A stretch of 64,000 bases of DNA from Acholoe squamosa (taxonomy: Eukaryota; Annelida; Polychaeta; Phyllodocida; Polynoidae), in assembly GCA_949317995.1 (NCBI GenBank), contig OX439038.1, positions 1,816,001 to 1,880,000 on the forward strand, read 5' to 3'. The translations under genes were made by a program, and so were the position numbers. The notes beneath the pieces are model-generated. The model did not search any database. It was not told the origin of the DNA and saw only the letters and a program-made list of their open reading frames with translations. Shown here in pieces: positions 1 through 9,987 of the stretch (positions are counted from its first letter, which is position 1; every line of letters starts with the position of its first letter).

Positions 1-1595
1 AGTCACAAAGCCAGCTGCTTCCTACCATTCCCTTAGGCACATAGATTGATTAGCCCTACAAGGACTCGTCTATTTCAGATCGGAGCCAGACAGATATCAT
101 TGGTGATAGACAGGAATATCAAACTAGGGTAGGAAATTGGGATTTTTGGTCATTCTTGTTACACAGACAGTGACTATGTGTTTTAATAACATTTGAGATC
201 TATATCTAGTCTATGGTATATTTCTGTATGTTACTGTTTAAATAGAACCTTTTACACAGCGCTGTAAAGTGCGGCTGTCTACACCTACTTCATGGTTTAG
301 ATCAGGCACGAGATAAGCATAAATTTATTTCGTCTGGTGAACAAGGCATTCTCTTGTCGTAACATTCTTGATGATCTCCTATCAAGCAGAATGCATGTCT
401 CTGATAGATGTCCCTCATGATTTATTTTGACAGAATTCAATCTCACATTGATACATCTAAACGTCAAGGTAGAGTTATTTTCCGTGGTTGAGTGATGATA
501 CGCGCCAGATTTTCCACGTGTTGGTATATAAAACGTTACATTTCTCTTGTACGTCGCCACCTAGATTTCCCAGAACAGAATGTGGTGCAATCAGCAGGTC
601 CCTCTACTGGGCAGACAGGGAATCATTATGCATGGTACACTGGTTTCCTTGGTTGTGATACGGGGTTCACAATGACTCAGTTTTTCTGTTTCCCTGTTTA
701 ACTTAAATCTGTTGGTTGTTGAATTTATTCAAATAAAATGTTATCACTCGTTTGTTTGCAAATCATTTCATGTATGGGGATACATAAGAATCATATTTGA
801 CACGCTAGTTCATTCATGGTGATGTTATGGCAAGATTAATAAAAAAATAAAATAATCCCCAAACAATGTTAATGAGAGTCTCCATGAGATTTAAGTTCCA
901 TGGAAGAATTGTAAATGGCATGCTGATATCTATTTTTCGCTTTACACTGTGGCAATGATTTGGGTGTGACCAGATGGTGGGACAGTGTTAGTTCATAGCT
1001 ACCGACAGACCATCAGTTGTGTGGTGCCAGTGTAGCCAATTGAGCTGACCTGACCGGCACCTGATGAAAACAACCACTGAATCTTGGCTTTCCCTGTGGA
1101 TATAAGTTGGTTTTATTCATGGTAGCTCAACACAAGTGTTTCCCATCAGGGTAAGGATTTATCTCTTTGTATGAAACATGACCTGACACTTTTATTCTAT
1201 GAGTTATTAGTATATTTATGGATGCATTTGGCGAGTCCCAATTCGCGAAGAAAGTTACCGCTCGTAGATAAACACTGCTGCACAGTCTTCGTGAGACCAG
1301 TGGCATTCTGTGGAATTTTGTTGCATCTTTCTATCATTATTCAAAGCTGAGATATTACTGAAAGAGTGTTTGTCAGTGTGACCTGTGAACCAGATTTCTT
1401 GTATGAGTAAATATTTTCAAACCAATACTATTGGCTAAACAGATCTTTCACTAAGGAACTTCAGCACTGTCACTCTCAATGACCCTAAGCCTATGAATGC
1501 CAAAGGGAGTGGTCACTTTTTATCAACAGAGGTGTATGTAGTAGGTCTATGCTTTTTCAAAATTTTTATTTTTTTTGAGGGGAGGGGAGGGGTCC
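1..1595. other. No gene recognised
   Basis: Open frames here are short and show no recognisable domain. AT-rich non-coding DNA, ending in a T-run and a G-rich stretch that lead into the foldback element. Confidence 0.6.
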
Positions 1596-2023
1596 GGGGG
1601 GGGGGGGCACTCTCTATGTAAGGTATACACATATGTGCGGCTGGCAAGGGTACTTTTTCAAGGAAAAGTCCCTAGCAAGCCTCCTGTTTCAGCCACAAAT
1701 GTCCCTAGCAAGGGTCTATTTTTCAGCAAAATGTCCCTAACAAGGGTCAACTTTCAGCAAAATACCCCGATTTATGCAGGAAATTTCGGAATTTTCTTGG
1801 ACATAAGTTTTCATGAAAATAACATGAACCAAATTCAATTTTCTCCCCAATCAGTCTAAATTTAAGACATTTTGAAACAAATCTAGGATTATTGAGTCAA
1901 AAGTGCCCTAGCAAGGGTAGGCTTTCGAAGAAAAACCCTGCGAATGAGTGCCCTAGCAAGGGTAAGGGTTTCGTGGGTTCAGCCACACACCTGTATAAAA
2001 AAAAATTGAAGTGCCCCCCCCCC
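1596..2023. mobile_element. Foldback/MITE-like element with internal tandem motif
   Basis: The left end is a G-run followed by CAC (1596-1610) and the right end is GTG followed by a C-run (2011-2023), so the ends are inverted. Just inside, the left arm reads TATACACATATGTGCGGCT and the reverse complement of the right arm reads TATACAGGTGTGTGGCT, which extends the inverted similarity. The interior holds about five copies of a CCCTAGCAAGGG-like core near 1668, 1700, 1731, 1903 and 1949. No coding potential. The boundaries are inferred from the inverted arms; no target-site duplication was identified. Confidence 0.5.
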
Positions 2024-2177
2024 GGGGAGGGGTCCCTTTAAGTGACCCCCCCCCCTCACTTTTTTTCATATTACCCCTGCCAAAATTAGCACCCCCTTTA
2101 TCTGTTGTTACAAAAAAGCTATTAACCCCATTATACAATTCAATAAAATTTTGCTATAATTTTTTTATTTGTTTTAG

Positions 2178-4409
2178 AGTCCAGAAGATGCTCCGATTTA
2201 TGGTGGTCCTCCTTGTTGGATTTGCACTTATCAGTAGAGTGGAAAGCTTATCTTGTGGAAGTCATGAAAAGTGTCAGTGCCTGGCGCGTTACATAAGTTG
2301 TCGGGGAGTAATCTCTCTTCCTGACGTGTTGGATAGTAGGCTGTTCCCACTGAGAGAAAGTCCACCTGTCACTGCCGATCTTAGGGGGAATGCCCTCACT
2401 GAGGCTATTCTCACAAGATTTCTTCTTGTGTTTCCGACAATCAAAAGGATCATTCTTACAGATCAACTTGAAAGTGTATGCCTGTTTATTCCAAGATTAC
2501 ATCATCTCTTTCCTCATGTAGTTTTGGAGACAGACTGTTTGGTAAGATTCATACAAATGCAAAAAGACAGCTGGTCCCTGATTATGTCACTGCTGCTTTG
2601 ACTTCTGTGACATTGTCAATGACTTAAGCTTGTTGCCAATTGTCTTCTTTTTTTCCTTGTTTATCAAAACAATGTTTTCTTTTTTTCTTTATTTCATTTT
2701 AATAGATGAGTTCTCACACTGGTCTCTCACCCATGGAACAGCCAGAACAAATAGATGCTGATACTGCCATTCGAGCAATGATCAATGAATTAATTGCAGT
2801 AATGTACAATCCGATAAAAGTAGAAGAAATAAAGGAAACTGTAGATGCAGCGACACAAGCAGGATATACTTGCGGCGAATGTGAGGCACATTTCTGCACA
2901 ACTTCAGGGTTAAAAAAACATGTGCAGAATTACCATGATGATTATGGCTATGTGTGTGAGACATGTCATGTAGCTTTCAAAAGGATGATGAATCTCAGGA
3001 GACATATTGTGAGAGCTCACTCTACTATGATGGCTTCTCAGTGATTTCATGGATTCGAACAATTAATTATTGGAATGAAGAATAAATAAAGATTTTCAGA
3101 AAGTGTTTGATTTTTTAATTCAATCTGAATCATAGGTTACTTTGTGTATCTATGTTGAGTCAATGTTAAAAGAATGTATTCAGATATCAATTAGTTTGTA
3201 TAAATGAATAGATTCCCATTTTTCTGTCACAGGAAACAGACATTTATACTACCACCGCGTCTTCTGAGTCCAAAGAGTCCGCAGAGACCCCACTGACTTT
3301 CACCCACTCTTCAAGCACTGTGTTTCCGAGCTCCACTCATGAGGTTGTTGTCTATGATGATCAAGATAAATCACTCACATATCCCTCAACTGAACCCCAC
3401 AAAAGTTCCTTTGAACCCAGCACCAATGATAACCACATTAGCTTTGGCATTAGTACAACAAGCACTACTACACTCGGTACTCAGGTGAAATACATTTGCT
3501 TTACTCCCTCCTGCTTTATCATGATTTTTATCTGCTGATGCTCTTACTTTTTTTAACCACCTGTTTGTTACACAGTATAATATACTGACTGGTGCTTTAT
3601 TTTATTGCTATTATGATCTTCCTCTCAGATAATCGAGCACATGGATGTCGGATACAATAACAATGGCAATGGTAACGGTGGTGCTGGTAATGATGCTACT
3701 GACATCGCAGATGGTGAAAGTGTCAATGGGGGCAGACAGTCTGGAAGTGATATTGTACCACCGCTTATTAGTGGCATATCTTCTGTCTTCATATTTATTA
3801 TCATCATTGGAATGGGATGCTACCTCCGGAAGTGGGTAGCAAATCCTTTAGCATGGCGTGAGTAGATCACAGTAGTGACAAATCCCATTAATATGTAACC
3901 TTCCTAATGATCATTGCTTTAATATTAACATGTGCCTATGGACGCTGTCTTGTAGCCGAGCATGAATCCTTAAGACTAACTGTAACTGCATGCAATTTTG
4001 TGTATATACGTTAATGTAACAAATCATGAATCGACATATGTATGATCCCCGTTCAATATAAAACAAATTATTTGGCTATTTACATGACATTTTGAATATC
4101 TTCTTGTGACTAGTAATAGTTTTAACCTGTTGATAGGTTGATGTCTGGTGATCTATAAAGGTTTAAAGTATCAGACTTCAATTATTTCATGATATTTGAA
4201 CAGCAATATTTTTATTTTGATATAAAAATGGATTGATATTTTCTTTTTTAGGAAACATAGGAGATCCCAGGCATCCATCTGGACACCTCATACAGCGACG
4301 ACCACCACGACCTCCTCGCCCTACGGCATCCAGTTGCTCCCGATGGCAGCGGAAGAAGAAGGGGAAGAAAAAATCACATCTCTATAGAGTGAGTATGAAA
4401 AGACAGTGA
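2178..4409 (+). CDS. Four-exon type I membrane protein, S/T-rich ectodomain
   Basis: Coding exons are 2188-2541 (preceded by a TTTTAG acceptor at 2177, so a 5' non-coding exon is likely), 3233-3484, 3629-3857 and 4252-4409. All junctions are AG/GT and the phases (0, 0, 1) keep one frame, giving about 330 aa. Residues 1-21 are a signal peptide (MLRFMVVLLVGFALIS). A cysteine cluster follows (CGSHEKCQC, then ISC) that looks like a leucine-rich-repeat N-cap. Exon 2 encodes a Ser/Thr-rich mucin-like stalk, exon 3 an N/G-rich stretch and one membrane span (LISGISSVFIFIIIIGMG), and exon 4 a short basic tail rich in R, P and K. A GTGAGT at 4389 could instead act as a further donor. The gene converges on the capsid-element gene block. 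It could be a host receptor-like gene or an accessory surface protein of that element; the family is not recognised. Confidence 0.6.
2706..3044 (+). CDS. Alternative terminal exon or nested gene, two C2H2 zinc fingers
   Basis: This 112-codon frame lies in intron 1 of the membrane-protein gene and starts with ATG immediately after a TTTTAATAG acceptor. It carries two C2H2 fingers: CGEC...H....H near residues 56-76 and CETC...H....H near residues 84-104. A polyadenylation signal (AATAAATAAA) follows 37 bases after the stop. Exon 1 of the surrounding gene ends in phase 0, so splicing to this exon would give a secreted Cys-rich N-terminus joined to two zinc fingers. Alternatively it is an independent small zinc-finger gene whose ATG happens to sit at the acceptor. 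The fingers resemble those of the nearby polymerase in style but are not obviously copies. Confidence 0.5.
   Translation: MSSHTGLSPMEQPEQIDADTAIRAMINELIAVMYNPIKVEEIKETVDAATQAGYTCGECEAHFCTTSGLKKHVQNYHDDYGYVCETCHVAFKRMMNLRRHIVRAHSTMMASQ
3081..3090 (+). terminator. Polyadenylation signal after the zinc-finger exon
   Basis: AATAAATAAA lies 37 nt downstream of the zinc-finger stop codon. It supports use of that exon as a transcript end. Confidence 0.5.
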
Positions 4410-4816
4410 TGTGATGACATATATATACACCATGAAACATAAATATATTTGGGTGAGTCTCATGAGATCCGTGCATTGTTACCTCAGCGCTGAGAAACAT
4501 GTTTTTTTTCTTATCATATTTAAGAATAAAAAAATGGTTCAGATGGTCCCCCAGGTGCTGGGGCATCATAATCTGTGCTTCTTTTTTTTTTTTATTAAAT
4601 ATGTATATTTACCCTCCAAATCCTGTGAGACTGTTATATAATTTGTCTTAGACTGAAATCACACAAAAGAGAGAAAGAGATTGATTTCTGTGTATATCTG
4701 TTTATTTTGATTATTAATACAAATAATACAATGAAATATGTCCATGTGAATACATGTTAACATGAGTTTCAATAATGGTTATGCTTGTCTGGTACATTTT
4801 TTTTTTTTTTTGCTGC
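4410..4816. other. Convergent intergenic spacer with minus-strand poly(A) signal
   Basis: No gene. The minus strand has AATAAA at 4706-4701, about 110 nt past the capsid stop, a likely 3' end for the capsid-element transcripts. No terminal inverted repeat of the element was recognised here. Confidence 0.5.
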
Positions 4817-6136
4817 TCAGTATTCCACTGTAACCAGGCGTGACTCAGAAATTTTATACAGCCCTTGTGTAACCATGTACAGTACTGCTACTATGGATGA
4901 GGGCAGATTATTTCCAAATCGCATCTCCAAACGACTGCTCCCTTTTTTTATTATGGGGAATACACCTTCCTCTAAGTCCAAATGATTTTGGACGTTGAAA
5001 CAGAACAGAGTGTTTCCAGCTGCATAGTCTTTCTTAGAGAATGTACTCCCTTGTCCTCTGGTCACAGCTAGGAAGGCATCATACTCTTCAGAGAACTTGT
5101 TGTTGTCAAAGTCTGGCTCCATTGGTCGGTCAGGCACGCTGTGAGATCCTACTTGGAGAGAGATGTAGTTTATGTCGAAGTGTTCAAACTTGAATGGCGA
5201 CTTTGTTAAGTGTCCAGCAAAAGCCTCTGAGTCAACTAGACCCACCACCAGGAGGCACGGGATCCTGTCTGACAACACTTGGGAGATTGAGAAAGAATTT
5301 ATCCCTCTGGGCAGTGTGTGTGAACGCATGTACACTCTCCTGTATGGGTACATGGCACTCTTTCCACTGGCTAGAAGCTCACTATGACGAACCAGGACTT
5401 CAGGTCTGAGCTTGATGTAATGCACGGTTAAGTACATGTTCTCGATGACTACCTTGTACTTCTTAGTATCGTCCTTAGCTAGAAGACGGAAGGCGTCCCT
5501 GCTCTGATAGAAGGTCAGGTAGATGTTGCACCCATTTAACAAATGCCGTTGTATATCAACGACATCCAAGCCCCAGGTTCCCTTAGTGGTTAAGCTTTGA
5601 CCAGTGTTGGTCAGGGCATGTCGCTTCAGGAGTCCAGCATTGGGTAAGGTAGCCGTAGCCGTAGGGTCTGTGGTTCCCACAGCTCCAGTAGAATCTTGAT
5701 AGTAACCACGTTGTTCACCAACAGATGTTTTCGCCTCCTTGTCTGCCATCAGTAGCATTTCCAAGTAATTTTTATAAGGATACATTGACCCAATGTCCGG
5801 ATTGATTTCTACCCCTGACATTGTCATAGACACTTGACTGAAGATGCTGTTGAGCGGGAGGTTGGTTAATGCGACCAAGTCTGTAGCCTTCACTGCTTGA
5901 TTTTGCTCGTTCACTATTTTCATTTCGACAGTCATAGTGGAATTCGTTCCATCTATATAACCACTACCGAATGGTTCAATCCTGAAAACCAGAGGTGATC
6001 CTTCACTGATAGCCGTCTTGGGATAGTATCTGACCCTTTCTGTATCTATCACAGATGTGTCTTGTCTAGGCGGATCAAAAATAGCGATCTTAGAAGAGAA
6101 TCCTTCCTCGCTCTCACTAAACTTATATTCCTGCAT
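4817..6136 (-). CDS. Probable major capsid protein (Polinton F54H12.2-like)
   Basis: 439 aa with a clear ATG. The segments FSQVSMTMSGVEI, YPYKNYLEMLL, GCNIYLTFYQSRDAFRLL and VVIENMYLTVHYIKL are typical of the invertebrate F54H12.2-like family found in Polinton elements, which I take to be the double jelly-roll capsid protein. There is no signal peptide or membrane span and the composition is beta-rich, as expected of a capsid. It is the last gene of the minus-strand block. A TATA-like TATAAAA lies only about 35 nt upstream of the ATG (6173-6164), so either the leader is very short or that motif is not used. The family assignment is from pattern recognition; the capsid role follows from family and context. 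Confidence 0.75.
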   Translation of the reverse strand: MQEYKFSESEEGFSSKIAIFDPPRQDTSVIDTERVRYYPKTAISEGSPLVFRIEPFGSGYIDGTNSTMTVEMKIVNEQNQAVKATDLVALTNLPLNSIFSQVSMTMSGVEINPDIGSMYPYKNYLEMLLMADKEAKTSVGEQRGYYQDSTGAVGTTDPTATATLPNAGLLKRHALTNTGQSLTTKGTWGLDVVDIQRHLLNGCNIYLTFYQSRDAFRLLAKDDTKKYKVVIENMYLTVHYIKLRPEVLVRHSELLASGKSAMYPYRRVYMRSHTLPRGINSFSISQVLSDRIPCLLVVGLVDSEAFAGHLTKSPFKFEHFDINYISLQVGSHSVPDRPMEPDFDNNKFSEEYDAFLAVTRGQGSTFSKKDYAAGNTLFCFNVQNHLDLEEGVFPIIKKGSSRLEMRFGNNLPSSIVAVLYMVTQGLYKISESRLVTVEY

Positions 6137-6176
6137 GATGTTTTTTTTGGGGTCTTCTTCTTCTTTTTTATATCAG

Positions 6177-6683
6177 TTACTTATTTTTAGACAAGGACTT
6201 CCTACTCGTTCCAAGATTTCTCTTGGAATGACTGTTCCTTTTTCTCTGTAGTCTTTTTATAGTGGAGCCTGTCTTATTTCTTGTAGATGTCAATGAAGAA
6301 GAAGTGCCACCACTCCCCTTTTTCCTGGCAGTTCCAGAGGTCCGCTTTTTTTTATTGCTAGCCATACCTGTACTAGTTGAGGCCATGTTGAAGGAAATGT
6401 CAAGTGTGTCAGGTCCATCAGAACGTTTTTCCTTTTCTTTGGTTTGTTCTAGGACATCCTGAGCTGGTGTAACCATCTTTGGTTTAATCATCTGACCAAG
6501 GCTGCCTGCATTCTTCTTCTTGTTCTGACCATCTCCCTTAACATGTGAAGTAGATCCCACACGCTGGAAAATGTGGGATCCAGTATCATCTGTGAACGTC
6601 CTCTTATCTGAACTGCTTTTAGACTTGGGATCAATGCTGCGTGTCCAGGTACTCATGCTAACACCAAGTGGAACCAACACCAT
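6177..6683 (-). CDS. Small very basic protein, putative DNA-condensing or virion protein
   Basis: The open frame begins without an ATG at 6731; the first ATGs are at 6683 and 6656. Starting at 6656 (MSTWTRSIDPKSK) gives about 159 aa with no membrane span; starting at 6683 adds nine mostly hydrophobic residues. The protein is rich in K, R, S and T, with basic clusters KKKRTSGTARKKGSGG and KRLQRKRNSHSKR in the C-terminal half. No known domain was recognised. Its place between the two capsid candidates and its basic charge suggest a core or packaging role like that of adenovirus core proteins, but that is inference. A few bases separate it from the upstream gene. Confidence 0.55.
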   Translation of the reverse strand: MVLVPLGVSMSTWTRSIDPKSKSSSDKRTFTDDTGSHIFQRVGSTSHVKGDGQNKKKNAGSLGQMIKPKMVTPAQDVLEQTKEKEKRSDGPDTLDISFNMASTSTGMASNKKKRTSGTARKKGSGGTSSSLTSTRNKTGSTIKRLQRKRNSHSKRNLGTSRKSLSKNK

Positions 6684-6733
6684 GATGATGATAACAGAAG
6701 AGCTGAAGGGTACTAAATGCTGAAATGCCAATA

Positions 6734-7171
6734 TCAGTATGTTCTTCTTCTGATGTGAAGTGTACAGTATGCTGTCAGCCCATACAGTGAGAGAGACTCA
6801 CCATCATGGAACTTTAAGTATACATGCAGGGTGGACAGTCGTTCTTGCGACAGGGCTACATATCGTACGTGACTTGGCTGCAGGATGACTTTGGTGCAGT
6901 CTTTGAGGCGAGTGATCGTCAACAGCTTACGCTCTCCTCCGTTAAAGACTGATGGCTCTACGGAGTCACAGTACACATGTATCAGCTTGGTAGCATTAAA
7001 CTTTGAAACATGGGTACTCTTTGGGACTTCCAAGTACATGTCTACCAACCCAATCTCCCACTCCTCTGTACGACTGAAGTAGTAGGAGGAAGGCAATGTC
7101 ACAACAAAGTCATCGCCGGTGTTGCTTGAGTGATATCCGCTTATGTCTCTGGATGTTAGGTACAGATACAT
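6734..7171 (-). CDS. Probable minor capsid protein (single jelly-roll size)
   Basis: 145 aa with an ATG start. It has alternating beta-type segments (DDFVVTLPSSYYF, WEIGLVDMYLEVP, LLTITRL, HVRYVALSQERLSTLHVYLKF) and no signal peptide or membrane span. Length and beta-rich pattern suit a single jelly-roll penton-like minor capsid protein, which Polintons normally encode beside the major capsid gene. No catalytic motif is visible. The assignment rests on position, size and predicted fold rather than a specific motif. Confidence 0.5.
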   Translation of the reverse strand: MYLYLTSRDISGYHSSNTGDDFVVTLPSSYYFSRTEEWEIGLVDMYLEVPKSTHVSKFNATKLIHVYCDSVEPSVFNGGERKLLTITRLKDCTKVILQPSHVRYVALSQERLSTLHVYLKFHDGESLSLYGLTAYCTLHIRRRTY

Positions 7172-7205
7172 GGCTTGGTAGTAAGTGTTTACTGGTCGAT
7201 GTCTG

Positions 7206-8504
7206 CTACAGATCTGTAAGCTGACTCTCTGGTATCCAGGAGTTGTATTTCTTGGACCATCCCAACCATTTCACCAGAACCTCAGTGCGGCGGTTGTTTT
7301 TTGGACCCACGGTACGTCTCTGCAGCTCCTCTTCTACCTCATAGGTGGCAGTGTCATCTCCTTCTACAATCACTTTTTGTAATTCCTCTTTGTAGTATTC
7401 TCCTGTTACTTTTTCATTGTCCCAAGTCTTGATCTGAAATTTCTGAAAACCCTGATGCATACGACGGTGTGTGACGGTATAAATCATTTTTGTCCATGTG
7501 TGGTCATAAGCTCTGTGGAAAGTTCCTCGCAGGAAAGATATCCTAACCCGATCACCCACCTGGAAGGCGAATGGTAGATTCGGGCCTGTTTTAGTGACTG
7601 TATCATTACGCTTGTACTGCCAATGCCATAACTCAGTTTTGTCAGTGGAACACATGGCTTCTGTAGGAGTTGAATTGATGACGCTGTGCTTTGAGTTATT
7701 ATATGCATTAGTCAACTCTTGCAGATGATCTATCCAATTGAAATTATTTCTAGCTCTAAACAGTCTAGCAATTCTCATCCTTAAAGTCTGAACGACCCGT
7801 TCTCCATGTGATGTTTTTATCTCATTGCTAGTGAGGTAGTGTTTGATATTCTTACTCAGAAAAAATTGCTTCACAGTTTTATTGACGAATTCACTGCCGT
7901 GGTCAGTGCGTATGGTATCAGGGGATTCATTGAGTCTGAAGATGTCGTCGTAAGCCTCCTTCACACGTATCCCTTGAAGAGCTACCAGCGGTCTTGTGTA
8001 AAGGAATCTGGTAAAGACGTCAATGCATACCAATATGTATCCATGGCCCCTGTTGTCCTTTGTATGATACTTCATGGATAGACAATCACAGTCCCACATC
8101 TGATCCTTGGAGCTAACAATAACCTTGGGTCTTGGAAATCTCTTCCTGGCTTGTTTGAATGTCACATAGGCATCCTGAGCCGCTAACCATGACTTAATTT
8201 GATTCAATGTAATCCGGTATTTCCCTTCTGATCTCACAGCTTTGTATACAGTTGCAGCTCCAGTGTATGCAGCAGGATGATTCGGATCATAGTATATAGA
8301 TTTCAGATAATCGTTCATTTCTTTTTCAGTGTCCGGTTTCTTTGGTGAAAATGTGACATCAGTGTCGGAAATGTTGATTTCATTGTTGTTATCGCTGCTG
8401 ACATCCATTTTTTCCACTTGCATGTCTACAGGTTGATGGTTGTGTGACAAAGAGGATGGTGACGCCAAAGACTGAACTGACTTTTTTTTCTTTTTTCCAC
8501 TCAT
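7206..8504 (-). CDS. Polinton integrase (rve) with C-terminal chromodomain
   Basis: 432 aa. After a Lys/Ser-rich tail there is a helical region (NQIKSWLAAQDAYVTFKQA) and then the retroviral-type integrase core, with D140 (WDCDCLSM), D201 (RTDHGSEFVN) and E235 (SHGERVVQTLR) as the DDE triad. The last ~50 residues (YEVEEELQRRTVG, then VLVKWLGWSKKYNSWIPE) form a chromodomain with its aromatic positions. The family inserts the linear element DNA; chromodomains can direct insertion to modified chromatin. ATG at 8504. The frame is intact. It lies 11 nt downstream of the disordered-protein gene and 34 nt upstream of the minor capsid gene. Confidence 0.9.
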   Translation of the reverse strand: MSGKKKKKSVQSLASPSSLSHNHQPVDMQVEKMDVSSDNNNEINISDTDVTFSPKKPDTEKEMNDYLKSIYYDPNHPAAYTGAATVYKAVRSEGKYRITLNQIKSWLAAQDAYVTFKQARKRFPRPKVIVSSKDQMWDCDCLSMKYHTKDNRGHGYILVCIDVFTRFLYTRPLVALQGIRVKEAYDDIFRLNESPDTIRTDHGSEFVNKTVKQFFLSKNIKHYLTSNEIKTSHGERVVQTLRMRIARLFRARNNFNWIDHLQELTNAYNNSKHSVINSTPTEAMCSTDKTELWHWQYKRNDTVTKTGPNLPFAFQVGDRVRISFLRGTFHRAYDHTWTKMIYTVTHRRMHQGFQKFQIKTWDNEKVTGEYYKEELQKVIVEGDDTATYEVEEELQRRTVGPKNNRRTEVLVKWLGWSKKYNSWIPESQLTDL

Positions 8505-8515
8505 TTATTCTAATG

Positions 8516-9922
8516 TTAACCTGATTTCCATTCGTTTCTCCAGACTTCAGAGTGTCGCCCTGCTGTGGTCCTGCGGGGTCGAGGATTGTGCCGTACTGAC
8601 ACTGCCGTATTGGACGCTTTCTCTTTTTGTCGATTCGAGCTGTTTTGTTCGTTAACATGTTGAGGTGACATTGTTTTTGTTTCAGATGTCTGCAGTGCTG
8701 GTTGTGTGAAGTTTTGCATTATGTTTTTGCTTTTTGTTTTTTTAGGCGGAAGGCCGGGCGGCGGCATTGGTTGCGGCGGTTTTAGATGCGGCACCGAATC
8801 CACCAACGGTATCTCCCGTCCGCCCGGGGGCTGAAACGCCCCAACGTCCCCTTTGTCCGTCTGCACCTGATCTGTTAGAGATGCCCTCTCCTCAAGATGC
8901 TGCAATGGAGGCTGCTGATGCAGTTGCTGTTGTGATAGCGGCGACTGATGACGCTGGTGCTGATGCAGCTTTTGTTGATGTGACTGTCCAACCTGATCGA
9001 CCTGATCCTCCTGTTCACGATGCCTCTTTGATTCTCTCAGACCAGAGTCTTGATGACCTTCCCGAGCAAATAGAGGTCGTCGCTGATATTCACCATCACG
9101 GGGTCTCTTCATGGAGAAATTTGAATGAGGACGTTCTTGATTCCACAGAGAACTCCATCCCCTTGGACTTGAATCGGTCTCCTTCAGAGCATGAGTTCTT
9201 AGAGCAGAAGAAGGAGGGGAGGTTTTTTCTAGGTGATCAGTGTTTAAATGTTGATGACAGTCTTTTCTGGAAGACGACGAAGAAGCAGAGACGGGGCTTT
9301 TCAACTCCTCCTCGCCACTTGGTGGCTCCGCCTTTGTGGACGACTCCTCCGTCTGTGCTTCAACCATGGTGGCCGGGGTACTATCAAAATCATGCTCTCT
9401 CTCCTGAGTGTGTTGAGGATGACCGTTTCGCAAGACAGTTTTATTCGACTCCAGATTTGTACCCTCCACCTCCCCTTCCTGGTTCTCAGACATTTGTCCC
9501 TCCTTTGAAGCATGAGAGGACGGTTTCACCCACTTCCGTGTCCTCGGTGTTTCGGGCGGCAGAGGAGGCTCGCTGGAAGGCTCTGGCACAACCCCTGACT
9601 CCGCTAGAGAGGGAAATGTGTTCTTCCTCTTCATCTTCTTTAAACTATCAGTCAGAATGCTCGGATGTTCCGACTCAAGCAAATCTGGAGGAGGAAGAAG
9701 AGGAGCAGAAGCCTCCCTTCTTGAAGAATCTACGTCGGGCGCCCCTGCCACTGAGGAGGTTGGAGGATCGGTATGGTTGTCTGCCTGATTACCAGCCTCA
9801 TCAGCTGAGATCTCTGAGTAGGAAGATCCATCACTGGTGAGTTTTTCTCCTTCCCTCCTGCTCTCATGATTCTTCATTCTTGAGTATTCTTCATAGGGCA
9901 TGGTGATATATTTCCTCATCAT
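8516..9922 (-). CDS. Large disordered Ser/Pro/Gln/Glu-rich element protein
   Basis: 468 aa. The N-terminus (MMRKYITMPYEEYSRM) is a short ordered motif of the kind found at the start of a variable protein in many Polintons. The rest is low complexity: acidic Ser-rich stretches, a Gln/His-rich region (QQQLHQQPPLQHL), a Pro-rich segment (PPQPMPPPGLPPKKTK) and a basic C-terminus (RHNPRPRRTTAGRH). No enzymatic motif. An adaptor, scaffold or virion-matrix role is possible but unproven. A 357-codon open frame on the opposite strand within it (8767-9840) is treated as a composition artefact. Confidence 0.6.
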   Translation of the reverse strand: MMRKYITMPYEEYSRMKNHESRREGEKLTSDGSSYSEISADEAGNQADNHTDPPTSSVAGAPDVDSSRREASAPLLPPPDLLESEHPSILTDSLKKMKRKNTFPSLAESGVVPEPSSEPPLPPETPRTRKWVKPSSHASKEGQMSENQEGEVEGTNLESNKTVLRNGHPQHTQEREHDFDSTPATMVEAQTEESSTKAEPPSGEEELKSPVSASSSSSRKDCHQHLNTDHLEKTSPPSSALRTHALKETDSSPRGWSSLWNQERPHSNFSMKRPRDGEYQRRPLFAREGHQDSGLRESKRHREQEDQVDQVGQSHQQKLHQHQRHQSPLSQQQLHQQPPLQHLEERASLTDQVQTDKGDVGAFQPPGGREIPLVDSVPHLKPPQPMPPPGLPPKKTKSKNIMQNFTQPALQTSETKTMSPQHVNEQNSSNRQKEKASNTAVSVRHNPRPRRTTAGRHSEVWRNEWKSG

Positions 9923-9987
9923 GTGCTATGTTTTTTTTTATGAATGTCAATGTCAGTCCACATATATTTATGTGATGTGAAATGCAT

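Noticed and set aside
8767-9840. 357-codon plus-strand ORF, Pro/Ser/Glu-rich
   Set aside because: Exactly antisense to the 468-aa element protein. The minus-strand frame is longer, has a recognisable N-terminus and fits the one-strand gene block; low complexity explains the antisense opening.
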